The notes beneath the pieces are model-generated. The model saw only the letters and a list, made by a program, of their open reading frames with translations, searched no databases and was not told the origin of the DNA. The translations under genes and the position numbers were made by a program. A stretch of DNA of 8,078 bases, from NCBI GenBank assembly GCA_900547915.1, contig URIN01000049.1, positions 1-8,078 on the forward strand. The letters run 5' to 3'. Numbering within the stretch: the stretch's first letter is position 1; every line of letters starts with the position of its first letter. This DNA comes from an uncultured Clostridium sp. GTDB lineage: Bacteria > Bacillota > Clostridia > Oscillospirales > Acutalibacteraceae. This document shows, piece after piece, positions 1 to 7,309 of the stretch.

Positions 1-28
1 GGCAGCGTCAGATGTGTATAAGAGACAG
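1..28 (+). other. Residual Nextera adapter (sequencing artefact)
   Basis: These bases match the 3' 28 bases of the 33-base Illumina Nextera read-1 transposase adapter. Bases 10-28 are the 19-base Tn5 mosaic end (AGATGTGTATAAGAGACAG). The match is exact and stops where ordinary low-GC sequence begins at base 29. It is untrimmed library sequence retained at a contig end, not part of the genome and not a natural transposon end. Confidence 0.97.
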
Positions 29-38
29 TAACTGCTTT

Positions 39-66
39 GTGCGGGTCGTTAGACCCGCACTTTTTT
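39..66 (+). terminator. Intrinsic terminator of an upstream unit
   Basis: A perfect 9-bp GC-rich stem (GTGCGGGTC, 39-47, with GACCCGCAC, 52-60) closes a 4-base loop (GTTA) and is followed at once by six T residues (61-66). This is a textbook Rho-independent terminator on the + strand. It ends transcription of a gene whose body lies outside the window and insulates the heat-shock promoter downstream. The reverse strand lacks a comparably clean U-tract next to the stem. Confidence 0.9.
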
Positions 67-115
67 GTTTAAATAAAAATTAAAGCTTATTCATAATTTA
101 TTTTCAAAAAAAGTG

Positions 116-142
116 TTGACAAACGAGATAAATGGATATAAT
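116..142 (+). promoter_or_regulatory. Sigma-A-type promoter of the hrcA operon
   Basis: A perfect -35 box TTGACA lies at 116-121 and a perfect -10 box TATAAT at 137-142, 15 bases apart. A slightly shifted -10 (TAATAT, 139-144) would give the usual 17-base spacing. Transcription would start near base 149, just ahead of the CIRCE operator, so the operator lies in the first part of the transcript. This fits class I heat-shock operons, which use the vegetative sigma factor and are controlled by HrcA repression. The boxes are seen; the start site is inferred. Confidence 0.8.
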
Positions 143-155
143 ATAAATAATGTAA

Positions 156-182
156 TTAGCACTCGGGTAGTTAGAGTGCTAA
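156..182 (+). promoter_or_regulatory. CIRCE operator (HrcA binding site)
   Basis: The inverted repeat TTAGCACTC (156-164), a 9-base spacer and GAGTGCTAA (174-182) match the CIRCE consensus at all 18 arm positions. CIRCE is the DNA site of the HrcA repressor. It lies directly downstream of the promoter and about 16-25 bases before the hrcA start, so it would give negative autoregulation of the whole chaperone operon. No second CIRCE was seen in the window. Confidence 0.98.
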
Positions 183-198
183 CGCAATAATAAGGACG

Positions 199-1245
199 GT
201 GGAAAGGTTGATAGGTGAAAGGCAAGCGGCAATATTAGCGCTGATTATTGACAGCTATATAAAAACGGGCGAGCCTATTGGCTCAAAAACCATTGCCGGG
301 CTTTTGCCCTATAAAATCTCCAGCGCAACAATAAGAAATGAAATGGCGTATCTTTCGGAACTCGGTCTGCTGGAACAGATGCATACAAGCGGCGGAAGAA
401 TTCCCAGTAAAACGTCTTTCAGATATTATGTTGATAACCTTATGATTCCTAAAATGCCTGATGAATACGAAAAGCATCAAATAAATGAATTGCTTTCCGT
501 GAACGCAGGTGATCCGGAAAGGCTGCTTCACGACGGAGCATCTCTTCTGGCTCAGGAAACAAACTGTGCTGCTTTTTATAATACCATTAGGGACAGTTAT
601 GACTGCGTTCAGGGCGCAGAACTGATACCTGCTGGAAACAATAAAGCAATGATAGTTATGCTTTCTGTAGGAGGAAAAATAAGATCATCCGTGTGCAGGC
701 TCAATTGCCCTGCGGACGATGAGTTCAGAAAACTATTTTACTTTATTACTCGCAAATATTTCACGGGCACGGCGCTCAAAGATGTAAATCTTGCGCTGCT
801 GCAGAACACAGTGCCGGATCTAGGCGCAAGGGTGTTCGATATGCTGCCCGCCCTGACAAGCCTTTGCTCACTTTGTGCCGAAGCGTATAACGGTTCTCTT
901 GAGTTTGAGGGAGAAACAAATCTTCTATCACACAAGGAACTTGGAAACGATGTTTACAAAATACTTTCGTTTTTCGCTTCACGATCTCAGATCCGTTCGG
1001 CAATCGAGCAGTTCGTCAAAAAAGGTCGGGATATGCAGTTGTTTATCGGTGATGAAAATCCTCATCCGATGCTCAAAAATACTGTAACCCTTGCTTCAAA
1101 ATTCAGCTATAACAACAGCCAAACGGCAGTATTAGGCATTATAGGCTCGTCAAGAATTGATTACGCAACCGTTCTTCCACGAGCTGAATATATAATGAAC
1201 ACAGTAAAAAAATATCTCCGAGAGGGAGGCGCTTCATTTGAATAA
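199..1245 (+). CDS. hrcA: Heat-inducible transcription repressor HrcA
   Basis: HrcA is the cytoplasmic dimeric repressor that binds CIRCE; in the family its folding depends on GroEL, which links repression to chaperone availability. Residues about 7-80 form the winged-helix DNA-binding region, with the hallmark SSATIRNEMAYLSELGLLEQ (41-60) followed by HTSGGRIPSKTSFRYYVD. The central part corresponds to the GAF-like and dimerization regions. The C-terminus carries LFIGDEN (281-287) and LGIIGSSRIDYATV (312-325), a variant of the usual GPTRMDY. At 348 residues it has normal family length. The start is uncertain. GTG at 199 is only 2 bases after AAGGA (192-196), whereas the in-frame TTG at 208 (protein starting LIGERQ, 345 residues) is about 11 bases from AAGGA, 5 bases from GGTGG (198-202), and better matches HrcA N-termini. 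It is first in the operon, and its end overlaps grpE by 8 bp. Confidence 0.96.
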   Translation: MERLIGERQAAILALIIDSYIKTGEPIGSKTIAGLLPYKISSATIRNEMAYLSELGLLEQMHTSGGRIPSKTSFRYYVDNLMIPKMPDEYEKHQINELLSVNAGDPERLLHDGASLLAQETNCAAFYNTIRDSYDCVQGAELIPAGNNKAMIVMLSVGGKIRSSVCRLNCPADDEFRKLFYFITRKYFTGTALKDVNLALLQNTVPDLGARVFDMLPALTSLCSLCAEAYNGSLEFEGETNLLSHKELGNDVYKILSFFASRSQIRSAIEQFVKKGRDMQLFIGDENPHPMLKNTVTLASKFSYNNSQTAVLGIIGSSRIDYATVLPRAEYIMNTVKKYLREGGASFE

Positions 1246-1789
1246 AAAAGAAAAGGATACCGAAAAAAAGCCAAAGCAGAAAGCCACGGCTGAAGAGAAA
1301 ACCTCAAAAGCAAATGAAACAGAAGAAAAAGAGGAAGATGTAAAAAAAGAAGAAAAAGATCCTGTTCAGCAGGAACTTGATGAAACAAAGGACAGATTGC
1401 TTCGTTTGACTGCGGAATATTCAAACTATAAAAGACGCAGTGAAAAGGAAAAGCAGGATGCTTATGTCTACGCAAAATCAGACACCCTTAAAGCTCTGCT
1501 GCCTGTTATAGATAATCTTGAAAGAGCGCTTGCAAACGAAACAAAAGATTATGACGCTTTTAAAAAAGGCGTTGAAATGACTTTCGATAATCTCACTTCA
1601 ATCCTTGAAACGCTTGGCGTTGAGGTCTTTGGTGAGCCGGGAGACATTTTTGATCCTAATCTTCACAACGCTGTTATGCATGTTGAGGATGAGGAACATA
1701 AAAACGGAGAAATAGTTGATGTTTTCCAGAAGGGGTATAAAATAGGCGACAAGATCGTCCGCCCCGCAATGGTTAAATCAGCAAATTAA
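1238..1789 (+). CDS. grpE: GrpE, nucleotide exchange factor for DnaK
   Basis: GrpE is a cytoplasmic dimer that releases ADP from DnaK and so drives the chaperone cycle. Residues 1-42 are a very charged K/E-rich and probably disordered tail. About 43-85 form the long coiled-coil helix (LDETKDRLLRLTAEYSNYKRR), followed by LLPVIDNLERAL (87-98), which belongs to the helical dimer region. The C-terminal beta domain that contacts DnaK contains FDPNLHNAVMHVED (138-151) and the family signature GYKIGDKIVRPAMVKSAN (166-183). At 183 residues the length is normal. The TTG start is supported by GGGAGG (1224-1229) 8 bases upstream and by its overlap with the last codons of hrcA, which suggests translational coupling. 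No ATG lies near the N-terminus, so TTG is the best choice. Confidence 0.96.
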   Translation: MNKKEKDTEKKPKQKATAEEKTSKANETEEKEEDVKKEEKDPVQQELDETKDRLLRLTAEYSNYKRRSEKEKQDAYVYAKSDTLKALLPVIDNLERALANETKDYDAFKKGVEMTFDNLTSILETLGVEVFGEPGDIFDPNLHNAVMHVEDEEHKNGEIVDVFQKGYKIGDKIVRPAMVKSAN

Positions 1790-3670
<1,881 letters not shown>

Positions 3671-3697
3671 TAAAGCACAAGGCTTTTTCTCCATTAG

Positions 3698-3730
3698 TAA
3701 GGTGGCGGAATTTAGTATTCCGTCACCTTA
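3698..3730 (+). promoter_or_regulatory. Strong hairpin between dnaK and dnaJ
   Basis: Bases 3698-3711 (TAAGGTGGCGGAAT) pair with 3717-3730 (ATTCCGTCACCTTA) in a 14-bp stem with a single G-U pair (3705/3723) and a 5-base loop (TTAGT). No T-tract follows; the next bases are AATACGATTT. A full intrinsic terminator is therefore unlikely. The position suggests an mRNA-processing, 3'-end-protecting or partial attenuation element that sets dnaK levels above dnaJ. The pairing is seen; the role is inferred. Confidence 0.7.
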
Positions 3731-3743
3731 AATACGATTTACA

Positions 3744-3750
3744 GGGAGGA
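3744..3750 (+). promoter_or_regulatory. Ribosome binding site of dnaJ
   Basis: GGGAGGA lies 4 bases before ATG 3755, and its GGAGG core lies 5 bases before it. It is close to the ideal anti-16S complement, and it starts 14 bases after the intergenic hairpin, so the site stays exposed when the hairpin folds. Confidence 0.85.
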
Positions 3751-3754
3751 AAAT

Positions 3755-4909
3755 ATGGCAGAAGCAAAACGAGATTACTATGAAGTCCTCGGTGTTCAGA
3801 AGGGCGCAACAGAGGATGAGATAAAAAAAGCATACAGAAAAACAGCTAAAAAATATCACCCCGATCTGCATCCGGATGATAAAGAAGCAGAGGAAAAGTT
3901 CAAGGAATGCAACGAGGCATATGAGGTGCTTTCAGATCCTCAGAAAAAAGCGCGTTATGACCAGTTCGGCTTTGCGGGTGTAGACCCCAACTATGGAGCA
4001 GGTCAGGGCGCAGGCGGCTACGGCGGCGGTTTTGGGTTTGACGGCGATATTGACCTCGGTGACATTTTCGGCTCTATATTCGGCGGCGGATTTGGCGGCG
4101 GATTCGGAGGCAGCAACCCCAATGCTCCTCGCAAGGGCAGGGATATTCAGGTTAGCATAACTCTAACTTTTGAGGAAGCTGCAAAAGGCTGCAAAAAAGA
4201 GATAGAAGTTCCCCGTGTTGAGGACTGCAGCGAGTGCGGCGGCACAGGTGCCGCAAAAGGCACTACAGCTAAAACCTGTTCCAACTGCGGTGGTAAAGGT
4301 TATATAAATGTTCAAAACAGAATGGGCTTTACTGTTGTTACTCAACAACGTACTTGCAATGTATGCGGCGGTCGTGGTAAAATAATAGACACACCGTGTC
4401 ATAAGTGTGCGGGTAAAGGTAAGGTAAGGCTTAAAAAGAAACTGTCTGTTGATATTCCTGCGGGTATTGATGAAACAAGAATCATCAACCTTCGCGGTAT
4501 GGGTGACAGCGGTATGAACGGCGGCCCTGCGGGTGATCTTAAAGTTATTGTTAAAATAAGACCGCATAAATACTTCAGACGTGAGGGCTATGATGTTTGG
4601 TACGAAAAGCATGTTTCAATGGTTGAAGCGGTTTTAGGCGCAGAGCTTCAGGTTCCCACACTTGACGGCGATGTAAAATACAATATGCCGGCAGGTACTC
4701 AGCCTAATGATGTATTCAAGCTTAAAGGAAAAGGTATTCAGAGACTTAATTCTGTCGGCAGGGGAGACCAGCTTGTCAGAATAATAGTTGATATTCCTAA
4801 GAGCCTTACTTCGCATCAGAAAGAACTGCTAAAAGAGTTTGATAAATCCTACGTTGCCCCAAAAAATCCGGGCAAAGAGGGATTTTTCGATAAATTTAAA
4901 AAGAAGTAA
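3755..4909 (+). CDS. dnaJ: Chaperone protein DnaJ (type I Hsp40)
   Basis: DnaJ is the co-chaperone that binds unfolded proteins and stimulates DnaK ATPase. All four type I parts are present in order. The J-domain (about 5-70) carries the essential HPD at 35-37 in [10 protein letters not shown] Gly/Phe-rich linker spans about 71-125. A zinc-binding region holds four intact CxxCxGxG repeats: CSECGGTG (158-165), CSNCGGKG (175-182), CNVCGGRG (201-208) and CHKCAGKG (215-222). The C-terminal substrate-binding and dimerization domains span about 225-350 ([20 protein letters not shown], 235-254). At 384 residues the length is normal. It is the last chaperone gene of the operon. The prmA/rsmE genes that often follow dnaJ in Bacillota are absent; ugd follows instead. 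Confidence 0.98.
   Translation: MAEAKRDYYEVLGVQKGATEDEIKKAYRKTAKKYHPDLHPDDKEAEEKFKECNEAYEVLSDPQKKARYDQFGFAGVDPNYGAGQGAGGYGGGFGFDGDIDLGDIFGSIFGGGFGGGFGGSNPNAPRKGRDIQVSITLTFEEAAKGCKKEIEVPRVEDCSECGGTGAAKGTTAKTCSNCGGKGYINVQNRMGFTVVTQQRTCNVCGGRGKIIDTPCHKCAGKGKVRLKKKLSVDIPAGIDETRIINLRGMGDSGMNGGPAGDLKVIVKIRPHKYFRREGYDVWYEKHVSMVEAVLGAELQVPTLDGDVKYNMPAGTQPNDVFKLKGKGIQRLNSVGRGDQLVRIIVDIPKSLTSHQKELLKEFDKSYVAPKNPGKEGFFDKFKKK
4079..4111 (+). repeat. Short tandem repeat in the DnaJ Gly/Phe linker
   Basis: The 12-base unit TTYGGCGGCGGA occurs at 4079-4090 and 4091-4102, followed by a decayed partial copy at 4103-4111. It is in frame and encodes Phe-Gly-Gly-Gly repeats (residues 109-119). The length keeps frame in 12-base steps, so slippage would change only the flexible linker. 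It is a normal low-complexity feature of DnaJ. Confidence 0.75.
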
Positions 4910-4923
4910 AAAACGGTTATAAT
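4895..4923 (+). promoter_or_regulatory. Possible promoter for ugd at the dnaJ end
   Basis: A perfect TATAAT (4918-4923) lies 17 bases after TTTAAA (4895-4900), a 4-of-6 match to the -35 consensus that sits inside the last codons of dnaJ. It would start a transcript near base 4930 with a leader of about 74 bases before ugd. The AT-rich local context makes chance matches fairly likely, so this is a candidate only. Confidence 0.4.
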
Positions 4924-5003
4924 AAATAACAGAGCCGTGGCGCGTGTGGTTGATACCGACCTGTTATATTCAGGCGCGTAATACTTCAGAGAGGGCTAAT
5001 CTT

Positions 5004-6224
5004 ATGGAAAACAAAAAGTACAGAATCGCAGTTGCGGGCACCGGTTATGTAGGGCTTTCAAATGCCGTACTGCTTGCTCAGCACAACACAGTTTATGCAG
5101 TTGATATTGTGGAGGATAAGGTTAAGCTTATCAATGAACGCAAATCGCCCATTGTGGACGAGGAAATATCAAAGTATCTTGCAGAAAAGGATCTTGATTT
5201 GACTGCCACAACAGACGGCGCAAAGGCTTATTCACAGGCCGATTTTGTTATTATTTCCACACCCACCGATTATGACGCTCAGAAAAACTATTTCAATACT
5301 TCTTCTGTTGAGGCAGTTATAGATTTGGTTTTAAGCGTTAATAAAGAGGCTGTTATGGTTGTAAAATCAACCGTGCCGGTAGGTTACACAAAATCCCTTT
5401 CCAAAAAATATCCGGGCGCGAATATTATTTTCAGCCCTGAATTTTTAAGAGAGGGCAGAGCTCTTTATGATAATCTTTACCCGAGCAGAATAATTGTAGG
5501 CTTTGATAAGGATAACGAAAAACTTGAAAAAGCGGCACACACTTTTGCATCACTTCTTCAGCAGGGTGCTATTAAGGAAAATATTCCTGTTCTCTTTACC
5601 AAACCCACAGAGGCTGAGGCGGTAAAGCTTTTCGCAAATACTTATCTTGCACTGCGTGTCAGCTATTTCAATGAGCTTGACACCTATGCTGAGATTCACG
5701 GCCTTGACACTAAGGAGATAATTGAGGGAATAGGACTTGATCCAAGAATTGGATCTCACTATAACAACCCGTCATTCGGTTACGGCGGCTATTGCCTGCC
5801 CAAGGACACAAAGCAGTTGCTTGCCAACTATGAGGATATTCCCGAAAATCTTATTCGTGCCATAGTTGAGTCAAACAGAACAAGAAAGAATTTTATTTCT
5901 TCACGAGTTCTGCAGATGGCGCATCACAGCGCAGAGCATATCGCAACTGTTGGAGTTCACAGACTTACAATGAAGTCGAATTCTGATAATTTCCGCCAAA
6001 GCTCTATTCAAGGCGTTATCAAACGTATTAAGGGCGAAGGTGCAAATGTTATTATATATGAGCCAACTCTTGAAGACGGCAGCCTTTTCTATGGTAATAA
6101 AGTTGTAAATAATCTTGATGAGTTCAAAAAGCTCAGCAATGTTATCATAGCAAACAGAATGAGCAGTGAGCTTGAGGATGTTGCCGACAAGGTATATACA
6201 AGAGATATTTATAACAGAGATTAA
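5004..6224 (+). CDS. ugd: UDP-glucose 6-dehydrogenase (short Ugd/HasB type)
   Basis: This cytoplasmic NAD-dependent enzyme oxidizes UDP-glucose twice to UDP-glucuronate, a precursor of acidic polysaccharides such as capsule or teichuronic acid. The N-terminal Rossmann motif [10 protein letters not shown] (11-20) binds NAD. Family motifs follow: STPTDYD (85-91), KSTVPVGYT (121-129), FSPEFLREG (143-151), [14 protein letters not shown] (205-218) with the conserved Lys208 and Asn212, and [14 protein letters not shown] (259-272) with the nucleophile Cys264 and Asp268. The C-terminal UDP-binding domain includes [14 protein letters not shown] (324-337). At 406 residues it fits the short bacterial class (E. 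coli Ugd 388, streptococcal HasB about 400). ATG 5004 has GAGAGGG (4989-4995) 8 bases upstream, and the protein then begins at the Rossmann fold. It lies about 95 bp after dnaJ without an intervening terminator and is followed by its own terminator. Confidence 0.97.
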   Translation: MENKKYRIAVAGTGYVGLSNAVLLAQHNTVYAVDIVEDKVKLINERKSPIVDEEISKYLAEKDLDLTATTDGAKAYSQADFVIISTPTDYDAQKNYFNTSSVEAVIDLVLSVNKEAVMVVKSTVPVGYTKSLSKKYPGANIIFSPEFLREGRALYDNLYPSRIIVGFDKDNEKLEKAAHTFASLLQQGAIKENIPVLFTKPTEAEAVKLFANTYLALRVSYFNELDTYAEIHGLDTKEIIEGIGLDPRIGSHYNNPSFGYGGYCLPKDTKQLLANYEDIPENLIRAIVESNRTRKNFISSRVLQMAHHSAEHIATVGVHRLTMKSNSDNFRQSSIQGVIKRIKGEGANVIIYEPTLEDGSLFYGNKVVNNLDEFKKLSNVIIANRMSSELEDVADKVYTRDIYNRD

Positions 6225-6239
6225 TTTTATATAAGCATT

Positions 6240-6270
6240 AAAAGCGTTCCTGAAAACGGAACGCTTTTTT
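6240..6270 (+). terminator. Intrinsic terminator after ugd
   Basis: The stem AAAAGCGTTCC (6240-6250) with GGAACGCTTTT (6258-6268) closes a 7-base loop, and the run of T residues continues to 6270. The 11-bp stem has a GC-containing core and is flanked by A and T tracts, so it may work in both directions, but only + strand genes are present here. It starts 15 bp after the ugd stop and separates the hrcA-to-ugd block from the phosphate operon. Confidence 0.9.
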
Positions 6271-6323
6271 ATGTCAAATATTATTTGAAATGAGCGAAAA
6301 ATTTCACACAAATCACATATTAT

Positions 6324-6352
6324 TTTACTTTCATATTACGCCATTTTATATT
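6324..6352 (+). promoter_or_regulatory. Candidate promoter of the pst operon
   Basis: TTTACT (6324-6329, 4 of 6 matches) and TATATT (6347-6352, 5 of 6) are 17 bases apart in a very AT-rich gap. A second weak option is TTGATA (6376-6381) with a poor -10 near 6396-6403. Some promoter is expected here, since the gap lies between a strong terminator and the first pst gene. Which one is used cannot be decided by eye. Confidence 0.35.
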
Positions 6353-6454
6353 TTCTTTTATATTGTGCTGTTATATTGATAGAGGCGGCGGGAAAAATAA
6401 TACAGAGAATAAGAATAAAATATTTTCTGCACCCGCAGCTTAAAGAATATTTAA

Positions 6455-6462
6455 AAGGAGAT
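6455..6462 (+). promoter_or_regulatory. Ribosome binding site of the pstS-type gene
   Basis: AAGGAGAT, with GGAG ending 6 bases before ATG 6467, is a near-ideal site. It fixes the start so that the protein begins with a lipoprotein signal peptide, and so shows that the unusual domain order is not the product of a wrongly placed start. Confidence 0.85.
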
Positions 6463-6466
6463 TTTT

Positions 6467-7309
6467 ATGAAAAAAATAATATCGTTATTTGCGGCAGTTA
6501 TGATTATTGCAAGTATATTTGCAGGCTGTGGAGCAGGCAGCTCAACCAAAATCAATGTGATGACTCGTGAAGAGGGCTCAGGCACAAGAAGCGCCTTTAT
6601 TGAGCTTTTCGGTATTGAAACTGAGGACGAAAACGGTGAAAAAATTGATAATACAATAGTAACGGCAGAAACTACAAACAGTACCTCTGTTATGACGACT
6701 TCAGTGGCCGGAGATCCGTCAGCGATAGGCTATATTTCCATGGGTTCTCTCAATGAATCCGTGCGTGCGCTTCAGATTGACGGTGCTGACGCAACGGTTG
6801 AAAACATAAAAAACGGAACATATAAAGCTTCAAGACCCTTTAATATTGCAGTCAAAGATGATGTTTCCGAAACGGCTAAAGATTTTATCACCTTCATAAT
6901 GAGCAGCGAAGGGCAGAAAGTAGTTGAGGAAAACGGCTATATTTCACAAGGCGGCAGTGCCGCTTACAACGGAACTAAACCATCAGGCACGGTTACAGTA
7001 GCCGGATCATCTTCTGTTACTCCCGTTATGGAAAAACTTAAAGAGGCATATGCAAAGGTAAATCCCAATGCCAGCATAGTAGTTCAGCAGAGTGATTCAA
7101 CAACAGGTCTTACATCCGCTATTGACGGAGTGTGTGATATAGCTATGGCGTCTAGAGAACTTAAGGAAAGCGAGATTTCCGCAGGTCTGAAATCAACAAC
7201 CATTGCTTTAGACGGAATAGCAGTCATAGTAAATCTTGATAATCCCGTAACCTCTCTTACAAGCGAAGAGGTAAAAGCAATATACACAGGTGAAAAAACT
7301 GAATGGTAA
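6467..7309 (+). CDS. pstS: PstS-type phosphate-binding lipoprotein, halves permuted
   Basis: This is the extracellular phosphate-binding component of a Pst ABC transporter. Residues 1-20 are a signal peptide (MKKIISLF...) ending in FAGC, with Cys21 as the likely lipid-anchored residue; Phe at -3 is a slightly unusual lipobox. The block that is C-terminal in ordinary PstS comes first: REEGSGTRSAF (34-44, with the phosphate-contacting Arg-Gly-Ser-Gly-Thr elements), AGDPSAIGYISMGSL (81-95), NGTYKASRPF (116-125) and SSEGQKVVEENGYI (146-159). A short linker (about 160-173) leads to the block that is normally N-terminal: VTVAGSSSVTPVMEKL (176-191), QQSDSTTG (207-214), DIAMASREL (224-232), ALDGIAVIVN (247-256) and LTSEEVKAIYTGEKTEW (264-280). 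All core motifs appear once, in swapped order, in one intact frame of 280 residues. Its stop overlaps pstC by 7 bp. Phosphate specificity is inferred from the motifs and pstC. Confidence 0.9.
   Translation: MKKIISLFAAVMIIASIFAGCGAGSSTKINVMTREEGSGTRSAFIELFGIETEDENGEKIDNTIVTAETTNSTSVMTTSVAGDPSAIGYISMGSLNESVRALQIDGADATVENIKNGTYKASRPFNIAVKDDVSETAKDFITFIMSSEGQKVVEENGYISQGGSAAYNGTKPSGTVTVAGSSSVTPVMEKLKEAYAKVNPNASIVVQQSDSTTGLTSAIDGVCDIAMASRELKESEISAGLKSTTIALDGIAVIVNLDNPVTSLTSEEVKAIYTGEKTEW

Noticed and set aside
10..28. Tn5 mosaic end as a natural transposon terminus
   Set aside because: It is continuous with the Nextera adapter bases 1-9 and sits at the contig edge, so it is library sequence.
1161..1475. 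104-residue antisense frame across the hrcA-grpE junction
   Set aside because: Its Phe/Leu-rich run is simply the complement of the Lys/Glu-rich start of grpE; there is no independent support.
3698..3745. dnaK-dnaJ hairpin as an intrinsic terminator
   Set aside because: No T-tract follows the stem, and dnaJ lies immediately downstream without its own evident promoter.
4163..4612. 149-residue antisense open frame inside dnaJ
   Set aside because: It is opposite well-conserved DnaJ zinc-finger coding sequence and has Thr/Ala-rich content typical of an antisense shadow.
4944..5003. GTG start giving Ugd a 20-residue extension
   Set aside because: There is no ribosome binding site before GTG 4944, and the extra residues are unlike Ugd N-termini. 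ATG 5004 has GAGAGGG at correct spacing.
5901..6311. 136-residue antisense frame over the ugd end
   Set aside because: It overlaps the conserved Ugd C-terminal domain and the terminator; its composition is that of a shadow frame.
6303..6335. Bacillus-type Pho box before pstS
   Set aside because: TTCACA and ATCACA units occur, but their spacing (9 and 12 bases) and sequence do not give the regular TTNACA repeats expected.
6376..6570. 64-residue open frame starting at TTG upstream of pstS
   Set aside because: It lacks a ribosome binding site, runs out of frame through the pstS site and signal peptide, and resembles no family I recognise.
6467..7309. Odd PstS order as a frameshift or assembly collapse of two pstS genes
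   Set aside because: One uninterrupted frame has its own signal peptide and ribosome binding site, each motif occurs once, and the stop joins pstC cleanly. A collapse of two canonical copies would not easily produce this.
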